Below are positions 44,273 to 53,186 of a stretch of 64,000 nt of DNA, one piece after another. The stretch covers positions 25,346-89,345 of the IMG/VR virus record IMGVR_UViG_3300032360_000001; one strand, 5' to 3'. This DNA comes from a virus. The position numbers were made by a program, and so were the translations under genes. The notes below the pieces were generated by a model. The model ran no database searches, was not told the DNA's origin, and saw nothing but the letters and a program-made list of their open reading frames with translations. The first letter of the stretch is position 1. Every line of letters begins with the position of its first letter.

Positions 44273-44743
44273 CTATATTAATTTGTCTGGGTCGATTGGC
44301 TCAGGTCGCTGTGGTGGTGCAATTTTCGGCGGCCATTCTTTTATACTCTTTAAATATTCTATTAGCTTTTGGACCATGGCTTTTTGAAATTCAAGTTCGG
44401 CGGAGAGGCTTTGAATAGCTTCGCCTGCCCTTTGTAAAGTGTTTTCCTGTTTGGTATTTAATTTTCTTAGGCTGTGATTTATTTCGCCTTGGAAATCAAT
44501 AAAGTCTCCTTGCTCTTTATTAATCTGCCTAGCTAAATTAAGATTCCCCTCGACGCCGATGACATCTTTTTGGATTTCTAAAAGGTTAATTGCGTAGTCG
44601 GCCTGATATTTTAGACCCAACCCTATAAAAAGAATCGCAGTAACTAATACTGCATATATAGATTTTATGTTATCGTTTAGGAAGTTTGATGTTCGTTTCA
44701 GGAGATTTCCAGCTTTCTCCCTTAGTATCTTTAGGGCTTTCAT
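44273..44743 (-). CDS. Membrane protein with long coiled coil, spanin-like
   Basis: 156 residues. A basic N-terminus (about 28 residues), one membrane helix (IYAVLVTAILFIGLGL, about 29-45), a periplasmic coiled coil (about 50-135) and a Pro-rich end (PPKIAPPQRPEP). This is the topology of an inner-membrane spanin (Rz-like) that helps disrupt the outer membrane at lysis. It is preceded by GTGTAAAT about 7 nt before the ATG. The proposed lipoprotein partner is not certain. Confidence 0.6.
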   Translation of the reverse strand: MKALKILREKAGNLLKRTSNFLNDNIKSIYAVLVTAILFIGLGLKYQADYAINLLEIQKDVIGVEGNLNLARQINKEQGDFIDFQGEINHSLRKLNTKQENTLQRAGEAIQSLSAELEFQKAMVQKLIEYLKSIKEWPPKIAPPQRPEPIDPDKLI

Positions 44744-44873
44744 CTTTTGTATTTACACAAATAAACCCAAAAATCATAACAAATAAACAAAGTATAAACA
44801 TCACAATGTAAAATTGAGGAGTTCGGTCTTCCGGAGGATATCTCTTCCAGCTACAACCATGTGGCTTTGGCAT
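44670..44873 (-). CDS. Small single-pass membrane protein
   Basis: 67 residues with one membrane helix (FYIVMFILCLFVMIFGFICV, about 22-41) and short charged ends. It overlaps the spanin-like gene by 74 nt in another frame. Holin-like or accessory lysis roles are possible; the sequence does not decide. The start has GTGTAAGG 7 nt upstream. Confidence 0.5.
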   Translation of the reverse strand: MPKPHGCSWKRYPPEDRTPQFYIVMFILCLFVMIFGFICVNTKDESPKDTKGESWKSPETNIKLPKR

Positions 44874-44892
44874 GATGTAACCTTACACAATT

Positions 44893-45096
44893 TTATCTAA
44901 GTATTCTGTGCTTTATAACTTTTTTTGTCTTTTTGTCAGAATAAAGAAATACTATTTGATCCCTACCCTCCATTGGGTTGAAATACTTCACCCACTCTAC
45001 ATGGAAAGGGTACCTGTCGGAGTTCCTGTAAAGGTCGGTGAGGTCCCAGCTTCCGTCCCTTTTTTTGTGCGGCTTTTTTTTATAGTTTTTTTTCAC
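44893..45096 (-). CDS. Small basic protein, GTG start coupled to the ClpP-like gene
   Basis: 67 residues if read from the GTG at 45096, which overlaps the ClpP-like stop as GTGA and is preceded by AAGAAGAA. A longer frame from 45195 would overlap the protease by about 100 nt and is unlikely. The protein is Lys/Arg-rich (KKNYKKKPHKKRDGSW), cytoplasmic and of unknown function. Confidence 0.5.
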   Translation of the reverse strand: MKKNYKKKPHKKRDGSWDLTDLYRNSDRYPFHVEWVKYFNPMEGRDQIVFLYSDKKTKKVIKHRILR

Positions 45097-45836
45097 TTCT
45101 TCTTTTTCTTTTTGCCCGCCGGGTGTTCGGGCATCATCGCTCTGATTTCGTCGACCAGCCCCGACTCTAGACATTCGTCTGCATCTATCCACCAATCTTT
45201 GCGATCCCAGTTTCTTTTAATTTTTTGTTTAGATAATTTAGATCTGGAAACGAAAATATCAAGACAACGTTCTTCAATTCTCTTAACTAGCTTCACCTCG
45301 TCCTCTACTTCATAGGTTTTGCCGATTGCCCCGAAAGCTGCTCTGTGGATCATCATCCATGCTTGGTGGCCTATCCACCTGATATCTCCAGCTTGCAAAA
45401 GGATACCAGCCATGGACGCAGCCATTCCTAAAGAACCAGTTATAACTTTGTGTCCTTGGGATCTCATTTCTTGAAGAAAATCAAACAATTCGAAACCATC
45501 AATAATACTTCCTCCGGGTGACGAAAAGATAATCTCCATATCACATTCTGGATCTAGGCGGTGCCATTGCGTAAGCTTGCTCATGCATGCCTGCACAGAG
45601 TTAGAGTTAACATCTTTATTAAATCTGTAAAGATGATTCTCCTCGTCGGTTGTGAGTTCTTTTTTTCTTGAAATATAAGCCTTCTGGTACTCGATTTCGA
45701 CTTTACCTGCTTCGGCAAGGAGTTTTCTTGTCTCTGCGTCCTGCCTTCTTATTTCAGATTCAGATTTTAATACTTCCGCCTCTTTAATCTTAAGGTCGGC
45801 CTTGATTTCTTCTTTTGTTCTTTTTTCTTCACTCAT
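45093..45836 (-). CDS. ClpP-like serine protease
   Basis: 247 residues from the ATG at 45836, with GGAGAAA 9 nt upstream; an in-frame TTG at 45851 is a poor start. ClpP/crotonase-type signatures: SSPGGS at 105-110 (oxyanion loop), catalytic Ser141 in GMAASMAG, His164 in WMMIHRA, and an acidic candidate Asp near 217. The N-terminal 60 residues form a charged helix absent from host ClpP. The phage already has a separate prohead protease, so this one may be for late envelope or host protein processing rather than head maturation. Confidence 0.8.
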   Translation of the reverse strand: MSEEKRTKEEIKADLKIKEAEVLKSESEIRRQDAETRKLLAEAGKVEIEYQKAYISRKKELTTDEENHLYRFNKDVNSNSVQACMSKLTQWHRLDPECDMEIIFSSPGGSIIDGFELFDFLQEMRSQGHKVITGSLGMAASMAGILLQAGDIRWIGHQAWMMIHRAAFGAIGKTYEVEDEVKLVKRIEERCLDIFVSRSKLSKQKIKRNWDRKDWWIDADECLESGLVDEIRAMMPEHPAGKKKKKK

Positions 45837-45862
45837 AATGCGTTTCTCCAAGTGACCTTATC

Positions 45863-45898
45863 AAAAAAAGGCTACACAAGTGTTTACACCCGCATAGC
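45863..45898 (-). terminator. Probable rho-independent terminator
   Basis: On the minus strand an imperfect stem (GGCTA paired with TAGCC, and GTGT paired with ACAC) is followed by seven T residues. It sits between the lipoprotein gene ending at 45930 and the ClpP-like gene. It contains a GTGTAAA motif. Confidence 0.55.
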
Positions 45899-45929
45899 CC
45901 TGTTGCTTTAAAAAGCTTTTCGTGTAGAA

Positions 45930-46154
45930 TTAATCCTTGGGTATGCCCCCTGCGTACCAACCCTCCGGCAGCTTAACTTTATTCTTACTAAGCACCCATT
46001 CTCCGTTTTTAAGTATATAGCATTTTCCGGTTACATTTGGGCCAATTCTTATCATGTCTGCGCCAGTATCAACAAACACTACACGAGTGCTTCCGCACCC
46101 CATAAGGAGAAACGCAAAACTAAGAATCGTCAGATTTTTCAATAGGTTCTTCAT
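45930..46154 (-). CDS. Small lipoprotein of the lysis region
   Basis: 74 residues from the ATG at 46154 (an upstream in-frame TTG is rejected). Signal peptide and lipobox LLMGC, then a compact domain ending in KLPEGWYAGG. From memory, similar small lipoproteins ending in a WVLS-N-V-IPEGWY pattern are common in phage lysis cassettes next to holins. Possible outer-membrane partner of the spanin-like protein. Confidence 0.65.
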   Translation of the reverse strand: MKNLLKNLTILSFAFLLMGCGSTRVVFVDTGADMIRIGPNVTGKCYILKNGEWVLSKNKVKLPEGWYAGGIPKD

Positions 46155-46317
46155 CTTTTTTGTTTTTTGACTTCTCAAGCTGCTTGTTTATTCTATCCCG
46201 CCACCTATCTCTTAGGGACTGAGGTATATCATCCGCGTCTGAAGCTTTAGTATCTTTCTTTACTTCCGCCGTCAGCCATTCTAAGACGGCTTTTATAAGT
46301 GCCGTCAGCCAAGCCAT
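46120..46317 (-). CDS. Small protein of the lysis region
   Basis: 65 residues with an N-terminal amphipathic helix (MAWLTALIKAVLEWLTAE) and a charged, Lys/Glu/Asp-rich remainder. It lies 6 nt after the holin-like gene and overlaps the small lipoprotein by 35 nt. It may associate with the membrane. Family not recognised. Confidence 0.55.
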   Translation of the reverse strand: MAWLTALIKAVLEWLTAEVKKDTKASDADDIPQSLRDRWRDRINKQLEKSKNKKDEEPIEKSDDS

Positions 46318-46323
46318 TTTGGA

Positions 46324-46533
46324 TTAACCCTTCTTGGCGAGACCTCTAGACACTGTGTATCCGACTGCTGCCAGCCCAGAAACCACCATGCCAAAGACTT
46401 GGTTCGCTGTTCCACTGGCCTCTGGATCGAGCACATCTGCTCCCCAGAGCAATGATCCCAATGCGACCACCACTGTCAACCAGAATTCCGTAGTTTTCCA
46501 ACCCGGCTTCACTTCGTTCTTTTTTACTGCCAT
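46324..46533 (-). CDS. Probable holin
   Basis: 69 residues. Two hydrophobic segments (FWLTVVVALGSLLWG, about 18-32; GMVVSGLAAVGYTVS, about 49-63), a short polar loop, and charged ends (MAVKKNE, GLAKKG). This size and topology fit small class II-type holins that permeabilise the inner membrane. Ribosome site AAGGGAA. Neighbours are lysis-type genes. Confidence 0.65.
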   Translation of the reverse strand: MAVKKNEVKPGWKTTEFWLTVVVALGSLLWGADVLDPEASGTANQVFGMVVSGLAAVGYTVSRGLAKKG

Positions 46534-46589
46534 AATATTATTCCCTTAATCTGTTCAATTATAAATGGTAATTGCGAAAAATACCAAAT

Positions 46590-47774
46590 TTATACTCCGA
46601 GCTTCTTGAGCTCCTTAAGTTTTTCGTCAGGGCTCGCTAAGCCACCAATTGTTGTAAATACGGTGAGGCTATCTTTGTCTCCGGAATAAATTCCCCTGTG
46701 TACAACGTTCCCAGCGGCAAGCATCCGACACAGCTGGTCAAAGGCTTGATCTAGGTTAGCTTGAGGTATATTGTCTAATTGATTCTGTCCACCAACGACA
46801 ATTGCTCCAGCGCAACTACCAGTAGATAAGTCTATTCCTCCAGATAATACTCCACTATTGAAATTGTCTCTTACAGCCCTAGAGATACTGACGGGATTTT
46901 CCCAATCATTAACTGGTGCTGCTCCAAAGACCATGAGTCCTGAGTCTAGGACGTTCTTATAATCATTCGCGTCAAATGCGGTATAAGAGCTATCTCTAGC
47001 CGCAGTCAAATTAAATAGATGGAAAAGCCCAGCCATACTCATATTAGCGGTTTGCCAAAAATTCGATACCACAAGGTTCGGGTATACTTTTCCTATCCTT
47101 TCGTTGTCGATGACCACCAAAGGAGAAACCACGCCTTCCTTAACTAACGCATAGACGCTTTTTAGGCAATCATGAGCATTAGCGTTGACCTTCTTACCTT
47201 CTGAAGCTTTCGGTAAAGCTAAGATTACTCCTACTTTAGAAGTGGAGCATCCGAGTGTCTCTTGTAGCTCTTTAGCTGCGCGAACCAATGGTACCACAGT
47301 ACCACCTCCGGTTCCGCCACCAGCGCCTGCACAGACCATAATTCTATCAAGCTCTTCGCCAAAAGAGTACCTCATGAAATCTATTACATCTTCTTTTCTT
47401 TCTGCGAATACCTTTCTGGCGACTTCAGGGTCTTTCCCCGCTCCTCCTTCACCAATGCAAAGTTTATTGTTTAAATTAACCGTATTTAAATCCTGCTCAG
47501 CGGTGTTTAGAACCGCAATTTTTCTATAACCCAAACCGTGAAAAGTCTCAGCTATTCTTGATCCCCCTTGTCCAGCGCCGATAAATGCAAATTTGAATGC
47601 TACATCAATTTCGTCCTTCACTTCGACTGTCTGCTCCGACTGTGGGGCAGGCATGGGGATGTCTGGCAGGGATAGATCTGGTCCAGATGGGTTATTGTAG
47701 CCGACTACCCCTTGTCCGGCTTGGCCCTCTATGGGCAAGTCTACTTTTATAGAATTATCGTTTTGTTCTTCCAT
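46590..47774 (-). CDS. Tubulin/FtsZ-family GTPase
   Basis: 394 residues. GAGQGGS at 66-72 (N-terminal nucleotide loop) and GAGGGTGGGT at 150-159 (tubulin signature, T4 loop) bind GTP; FDANDYKNVL at 267-276 fits the T7 loop with catalytic Asp. A 55-residue Gly/Pro-rich leader precedes the GTPase domain. It has no long FtsZ-type tail and no MinC/FtsA-like C-terminal peptide. Phage tubulins (PhuZ, TubZ-like) build filaments that centre or move DNA or capsids in the cell. It lies between the holin-like and second tail-tube genes. Confidence 0.85.
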   Translation of the reverse strand: MEEQNDNSIKVDLPIEGQAGQGVVGYNNPSGPDLSLPDIPMPAPQSEQTVEVKDEIDVAFKFAFIGAGQGGSRIAETFHGLGYRKIAVLNTAEQDLNTVNLNNKLCIGEGGAGKDPEVARKVFAERKEDVIDFMRYSFGEELDRIMVCAGAGGGTGGGTVVPLVRAAKELQETLGCSTSKVGVILALPKASEGKKVNANAHDCLKSVYALVKEGVVSPLVVIDNERIGKVYPNLVVSNFWQTANMSMAGLFHLFNLTAARDSSYTAFDANDYKNVLDSGLMVFGAAPVNDWENPVSISRAVRDNFNSGVLSGGIDLSTGSCAGAIVVGGQNQLDNIPQANLDQAFDQLCRMLAAGNVVHRGIYSGDKDSLTVFTTIGGLASPDEKLKELKKLGV

Positions 47775-47783
47775 GATTAACCT

Positions 47784-47945
47784 TTATTTTTTAGCCTTTT
47801 TCCTAAATGTCACCCCTCTTGCATCTCGTCTTTCGGCAGCTTTAAGAAAGCGGGGGTGTACTCTGTCTACAAGGTTTTTCAGCCTGAAAACCCAAAAACC
47901 AAGACCAGCATTCACCAAAAGACTTAAAATTAACAGTTCCAGCAT
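47784..47945 (-). CDS. Short single-pass membrane protein
   Basis: 53 residues. One N-terminal membrane helix (LELLILSLLVNAGLGFWVF) followed by a basic tail (RKKAKK). GTGTAAT lies just upstream and a weak AGAGAAG ribosome site precedes the ATG. It ends 9 nt before the tubulin-like gene start; it could anchor or assist that protein. Confidence 0.5.
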   Translation of the reverse strand: MLELLILSLLVNAGLGFWVFRLKNLVDRVHPRFLKAAERRDARGVTFRKKAKK

Positions 47946-47962
47946 GCTTCTCTTATTACACC

Positions 47963-49273
47963 TTAAAAGTTAAAACCAGAGAAGGCAAATCCTGTTTCGA
48001 ATACCATTCCACTCATGAAGATACCCTTCCCTCCGACCCCTTCTGCTACATCAGTTATAAAATTTAGCTCTACCTCTCTCCCTTGATTTACTTGGTTTGT
48101 AAAAGAAAAATTATCCAAATTTGACCCAAGAACATCATACCTAAGCCTTACGTCTTGCTCAAAACCCGGACACCACATCGTAGGAGCCTTACATTCAAAG
48201 ACTAAATCATATGGATAATCTTTTGATATGAAATTATGTAAATCGCCTGTTCGGGTTTCCCCCACCAGTCCCTTTATTCTAGTCGTTACGGTAATTGGGT
48301 ATTTTATGGGTCGGTCTATAGGTAGTTTATGACCCAACCCTTTCCACGCGTGTCTATTTATTTCAATTGAGATGGCTGCGTTTTGAACGCTAAGATCTCT
48401 ATAATTTATACCGGCGTCCAGTATGTCTTCTTTTTCTGTTCCATATAGGGGCGCGGTTATTCTAAGGTTCATGTCCCCTATTCTTAGTGGCTCAGCTACC
48501 CCTGATACATTACCGCTGACTTCACCTTTAAGTTTCGGAATCGTGAAAATGTTATCATTTACAGGAGTAAAGTCTACGGTTTTCATTGCGGGAATAAACC
48601 CTGACCCACTCGAATGATACTGTATGTTCGCGCACTGATACGACGTGTTGACAACTATGGGGCTATTGAGGCTAAATTCTACATCATATTTAGCCAAGTG
48701 GCAGTCACCGAAAGATACACAATGGATTTTCTCGTATTGCTCGTCTGGGATGTCTTTCATATCCGTTCCTTCGGGGGCTATACCTAAAAACAAATTTCTT
48801 TTATCCCTATCAGAATATGGCCAAGCAGATGTAAACACCTTATTGTCCACGGTATTAAATCCGCTATACACTGGATAACTTTCCCTACTGAGCATTCCGG
48901 ATAAGCAAAATATCCCAGTATTGTTTGCGTGAAGTGGATCCGTCCAAGAGTACCCGGTGTGAAAATTGACGTCGAACCCCATTCTGATTTCGTTTTTTAA
49001 ATCAGAAGCAATATACGAAAAATTTACATTAACATCGGGAGGCGTAATGATAGCTCTTTTCACGGTCTCCCTTCTACCGAGTTCACTTACCGGAACTCTA
49101 TTGTTGATTATCTCATAGTCTAAAGATTGAAGGCCGTTGAGTTGCTTAAGTAAATTGGTGGAGTTCACATTACCGGTAGGATCGCCACTCGCATTTATGA
49201 AGTGATAACCGGTAGACGGCGCAGGACCCACGTATAGAGCCTGAGATTGTGAAGTTATCCTTACTCTTGACAT
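47963..49273 (-). CDS. Second tail-tube-like protein (paralogue)
   Basis: 436 residues, paralogous to the 435-residue protein at 18849-20156: both start M[AS]RxRxxxQSxALYV, share a QLNG/QLHR block near residue 50, an FSYIAS/FSYILA block near residue 90, and an xMSG close. It overlaps the portal gene end by 13 nt, far from the other tail genes. It may form a different tube layer, a terminator ring, or a minor tail component. Confidence 0.7.
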   Translation of the reverse strand: MSRVRITSQSQALYVGPAPSTGYHFINASGDPTGNVNSTNLLKQLNGLQSLDYEIINNRVPVSELGRRETVKRAIITPPDVNVNFSYIASDLKNEIRMGFDVNFHTGYSWTDPLHANNTGIFCLSGMLSRESYPVYSGFNTVDNKVFTSAWPYSDRDKRNLFLGIAPEGTDMKDIPDEQYEKIHCVSFGDCHLAKYDVEFSLNSPIVVNTSYQCANIQYHSSGSGFIPAMKTVDFTPVNDNIFTIPKLKGEVSGNVSGVAEPLRIGDMNLRITAPLYGTEKEDILDAGINYRDLSVQNAAISIEINRHAWKGLGHKLPIDRPIKYPITVTTRIKGLVGETRTGDLHNFISKDYPYDLVFECKAPTMWCPGFEQDVRLRYDVLGSNLDNFSFTNQVNQGREVELNFITDVAEGVGGKGIFMSGMVFETGFAFSGFNF

Positions 49274-51309
49274 GGGTCAACTTCCGATCTGCTTGCATGT
49301 AATATTCCTGCCAGATATGAGTCAACTTGATGTTCGCATGCTATTTCGTTAATAGAGTTTACCGCTTCTTTATTCGTGTCCTTGGGGGCTTTTATATATT
49401 TTCTTATATAAGTTACCTTGTTCCAATTCTTAGAATCCTCATTCGCAATCACTAGCTGCGCTATATTTTCGACCACCTCCATTTGCAGGGTATCCAATTT
49501 CTTAAGCTTGAATTTCTTTTTCAGTTCTATTTCTATTTTTTCCTCCAGCTTATTCGCGAGAAGCATATTGTCTTTTATTTTGTCTATACTGAACAACGCT
49601 TTTGATTGTTTCTCTCCAATTTTTCCGGGCTTTCTATCGCTTGGTTGCGGTGTGCTAACCCCAGCGGGTCTACCTACCGGGCCTCCTCGCTGAGGCGGCA
49701 TCGCGAGTTTTGGAGCCTTCGCGGCCTCCTTCGCTTTCTCTTTGCCCATTTTCTCTTGAGACTTGATATTTTTATCAGCGAGGTCCATTGCTCCCTTTTG
49801 GTTTTTGTCTGCTATTTCTTTTTGGGTTTCTGGTCCTCCTAACAACGGCTCGTATAAACCCTTATCTCTGAGTTTTTTGTATTCCATTTGAGACTCTACA
49901 GACGAATCGGAATCGGGTAGTCTATTATCTGAAATAGCCAACATACCTTCTTCTGGGGTAAGCACGCCAAGCTCAATTAGTCTGCTATATATTCTTTGCA
50001 TGTTGTAGTCCTGTTTGAGCGGCGTATCTTCGAAATGAGCTTGTGGAAACTTCCTGAAGCCCATAAGTTTTGATATCCTTTTAATTTCGGGCATCAAGAA
50101 GTCTTTCATGAAAGATTGTCTGGCCTGTTTTAGCCTCGCCATAAAGACTTCTGTCTTAGTTTGCTGATTAGCATACTTTTCTCCACCTACTAAAATATTA
50201 TTTAGTCCGATATTTATATCTCTTTCCACTACTTCGTATTTTTCCGGAGAAAGCAAGGTCCCAATTTGCGGGATGACAAATTCAGCTTTCGTAGTATAAT
50301 CCGAAACTAAAACTCTCCCTATCGACTCGTTGATGAAAAGAGACTGCATGCGCTCAAGATTTTTTTGGTTAACTCCGCCTTTGTCTGGCTCATTGCCCAT
50401 TGTAATTAAAAGTATAGCTTGCTGCATGGTTCTGGTGATTGCCATGTCCATTTTTCTCATTTCAGCTTTGCAGTTTATCGCTTCGAGAACAGGCCAACCC
50501 ATTGGGATCGCCAAGGGCTCGTAATCCTGTTTCTTGTAAAAAATAGCTAGAGTTTTGTCTTTGTCCAAGGGGAGCCTTATCGCATGATTCCCGGGCTTGC
50601 TAATTTGTTTTTTTATGTCTGGTGGAAGCGTCTTGTAGAGTTCCTTGTCTTCCTCTGTTCTGGGTGATCTTAACCTTTCTATTTCATAATCAGAAAGAAG
50701 CTTGTAATAATCATTCCTTACGAATGAAACGTTTCCGCCTGATTCAATACTTACGGGATTAAGTATAACGTACCTTATTGGTAACAGGAGATCTTGAGCT
50801 TTGCTTGAGAGGATTTTGGTTTTGAAAACTCTCGTGAGTTTGTTCACTTCGTTTATCGGTATCTTCCCGTCAAACCTATGTATAAATACATTACCAGATC
50901 TAAAGTACTCTCTGAAAAATTTATCCTGTAATCCCCATATATTAATCTTTTCCAAAAGCGCTTCAAAGAATTGTTTGGACTTTTTTGACCCTCCCGTAAA
51001 ATAGATATTCTCGATGGAAAATTCAGTCATCAAGTCAATGGTGTTACGAAACACCGCAAAATTCCAATATGCTTTTTGACAGAGGACGCATGCCTCCCTA
51101 ACGTCCATATTGGTATATTTTGCTATACCTTTGGAATAATTGAACGGAACCAGCCCGTTCTCTATGTTGGTGAACCTGTTAGTCCTTTCTATGGTTCCGG
51201 CAATGTTACGGCGGGATCTGGTTTTTTTCTCGGCGTTTACGTAAGCCCGAGACTCTTCCATTCCGGTCATTAGAGGTTCAACTTCTACGGTTTTCTTTGG
51301 TCTTGGCAT
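49261..51309 (-). CDS. Portal protein
   Basis: 682 residues, immediately after the large terminase gene as in most tailed phages. Features: a basic, Ser-rich N-terminus (RRNIAGTIERTNRF), a mixed alpha/beta core, a long helix-rich middle including MDMAITRTMQQAILL, and a Lys/Gln/Pro-rich C-terminal region (APKLAMPPQRGGPVG). Longer than the usual 400-550 residues, with an added C-terminal domain (about residues 500-682) of unknown role. Forms the dodecameric DNA channel. Identity from context and size. Confidence 0.8.
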   Translation of the reverse strand: MPRPKKTVEVEPLMTGMEESRAYVNAEKKTRSRRNIAGTIERTNRFTNIENGLVPFNYSKGIAKYTNMDVREACVLCQKAYWNFAVFRNTIDLMTEFSIENIYFTGGSKKSKQFFEALLEKINIWGLQDKFFREYFRSGNVFIHRFDGKIPINEVNKLTRVFKTKILSSKAQDLLLPIRYVILNPVSIESGGNVSFVRNDYYKLLSDYEIERLRSPRTEEDKELYKTLPPDIKKQISKPGNHAIRLPLDKDKTLAIFYKKQDYEPLAIPMGWPVLEAINCKAEMRKMDMAITRTMQQAILLITMGNEPDKGGVNQKNLERMQSLFINESIGRVLVSDYTTKAEFVIPQIGTLLSPEKYEVVERDINIGLNNILVGGEKYANQQTKTEVFMARLKQARQSFMKDFLMPEIKRISKLMGFRKFPQAHFEDTPLKQDYNMQRIYSRLIELGVLTPEEGMLAISDNRLPDSDSSVESQMEYKKLRDKGLYEPLLGGPETQKEIADKNQKGAMDLADKNIKSQEKMGKEKAKEAAKAPKLAMPPQRGGPVGRPAGVSTPQPSDRKPGKIGEKQSKALFSIDKIKDNMLLANKLEEKIEIELKKKFKLKKLDTLQMEVVENIAQLVIANEDSKNWNKVTYIRKYIKAPKDTNKEAVNSINEIACEHQVDSYLAGILHASRSEVDPCQE

Positions 51310-51350
51310 ATCAAAAAGAATTTACACGGTTTTTCTTGGTTTTTTTTGGA

Positions 51351-53186
51351 TTATTGTATCATGAACGGAGTAAAGGTATCCTCGACTCCAATCATTTTAG
51401 CATTTTGTATATCATAATAGCACTTAATGCCCCAACATCCAAGCATTAAAGTTGTATAGTTATCTTTTCTGGCTTTATGCGCGGATGTGCTTTTCTTAAG
51501 GTGAAGGGGCAAGTCGAATGTTTGGGTTCCCTTCGCTGTGCTTTTTACCTCTACAAGAGCGCATTGTTTTTTTGTTTGATATATTAGGGCGTCTTGAGTT
51601 TCCACAAACTCTAATGTGTTTATTTCATTAACGTCCTTTAAGGGGAGCTTCTTAGATGTGTTCCTGTTGAACGCTGGGTCACACGCTGCTGCTCTCGACG
51701 CGAACCATACCTTCTTATGGTCTATGCATGTTTGGAGATGCTCATTCGCCTTTCTTATAAAGTCAGAAGTAAACACCTGTTTGAAGCATATATAATTGGC
51801 GGTCTTATTATACGCTCTGCCTGCTCTCGCGATTTCTTTTCTGTAATCTTCTCCGTCTTTGGCGCTATTGAATTCGAAAAAATTTATCTTAATTTTACTC
51901 TCTTTAAACATGGCGGATGCATTGGCGCTATCTATGAATTCTGCTCCTGCATTATCAATGATAACCATCTCTATATTAAAATGAGTTAAAATGTAATGAA
52001 GGTATTTTATATGGTCCGTCAAATTCCCACCAGCTACAGCGTAAGTATGGACCAGTGTGCCCTGCTGGGTTTTATCGTCTAGCTCCAGCACAGACATTGC
52101 AAAAAAGTCAGACGACGGACTGTTACTAAAACTTGGATCGATGCCCAATATGTATTTTGACCCCTTGGTTCCAAATAGTTGCGTGGTTGGCTCCTCCCCA
52201 TCTGGAATTGTACATTCGTGCATTTTTCTGGCACTAAAATAACTATCGCTTCCGTCGGTAAACGTAGCGCAATACTCGCGCAAGAAAGAACTATGGCTCT
52301 GTCCCCCGCCTTGAGCTTCCTCAATAATAATTGGGTCGATCATTTCCTCCGGGAGAGATTCGTATCCCATTTGGGAAATAAAATATTTTGCGTCCCCAAC
52401 CTTTTCTGGCGTGGTTATTTTCTCCATCCATTCTTTGTATGTTTTGTATAGATTTTCAAATGTATAACTGGCTGAGGAAAGGGCAACCATCTTTGATGTG
52501 TTTTCAAAAGCCATTCTGTCTTCTTCTTTCATGGCTCCCTTCTTGATTAGATTGTCTTCCATTTCCCTGATCTCTAGTCGCTCTTTAATATTTTGTGGTG
52601 CAACCAAGAACGGCATAAGGACGTTAGATATGATATCTTCTGGAATGAGGAGATACTCGTCTAGCACTAGGACGTTTGCCCTGAAACCACGAATCTTTTC
52701 TCCGTTGAGCGGGATGGCTGTTATGGTTCCTCCGTTTATCTTCCATTCATACTGATCGTTTCTTTTGATCTTCGCGCCAAAGGCTTGCGCTAGGAGTTCG
52801 GCACCTTCTGATTCTACTATGGTTTCCAGATTGTTAAATATAAACCTAGCGGTTCTAAAGGTCGGCCCGGCTATTAAAATTTTTGTCCTTGGCTCAAAGA
52901 TGCACTGCAAAAAACAAAATACACTTGCGATGAAAGTCTTACCACAACCACGACCCCACACGCACATAGAAAAGTTCCTATTCATTAAGGCCTTTAAGGT
53001 CACCTCCTGATAGGGCGCTAGCTTTATACCTGAAATAAGCTCCGTTGTAAGGCCTAGGTTGCTCCTTAGGAATTTAGCTAGGGTAATTTTTGCCTCCTCG
53101 TCGTCTAGCCCACCTTTTAGCTTAAGGAATTCGGCGTTAATGTCCGTCAGCGGCTTTTCATTATATTTGTCTGGTGAGTACCACAT
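51351..53186 (-). CDS. Terminase large subunit
   Basis: 611 residues. ATPase domain: Walker A GRGCGKT at 78-84, Walker B VLVLDEY at 172-178, coupling motif region near SSASYTFENLY (237-247). Nuclease domain: GIDPSFS at 348-354 supplies the first acidic metal ligand, with further acidic residues in VIIDNAGAEF. It packages DNA into the prohead via the portal. Start overlaps the upstream stop as TAATG. Length is normal for the family. Confidence 0.92.
   Translation of the reverse strand: MWYSPDKYNEKPLTDINAEFLKLKGGLDDEEAKITLAKFLRSNLGLTTELISGIKLAPYQEVTLKALMNRNFSMCVWGRGCGKTFIASVFCFLQCIFEPRTKILIAGPTFRTARFIFNNLETIVESEGAELLAQAFGAKIKRNDQYEWKINGGTITAIPLNGEKIRGFRANVLVLDEYLLIPEDIISNVLMPFLVAPQNIKERLEIREMEDNLIKKGAMKEEDRMAFENTSKMVALSSASYTFENLYKTYKEWMEKITTPEKVGDAKYFISQMGYESLPEEMIDPIIIEEAQGGGQSHSSFLREYCATFTDGSDSYFSARKMHECTIPDGEEPTTQLFGTKGSKYILGIDPSFSNSPSSDFFAMSVLELDDKTQQGTLVHTYAVAGGNLTDHIKYLHYILTHFNIEMVIIDNAGAEFIDSANASAMFKESKIKINFFEFNSAKDGEDYRKEIARAGRAYNKTANYICFKQVFTSDFIRKANEHLQTCIDHKKVWFASRAAACDPAFNRNTSKKLPLKDVNEINTLEFVETQDALIYQTKKQCALVEVKSTAKGTQTFDLPLHLKKSTSAHKARKDNYTTLMLGCWGIKCYYDIQNAKMIGVEDTFTPFMIQ

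Noticed and set aside
44893-45195. 100-codon version of the small basic gene after the ClpP-like gene
   Set aside because: It would overlap the protease by about 100 nt; the GTG overlapping the protease stop, with a purine-rich site, is a better start.
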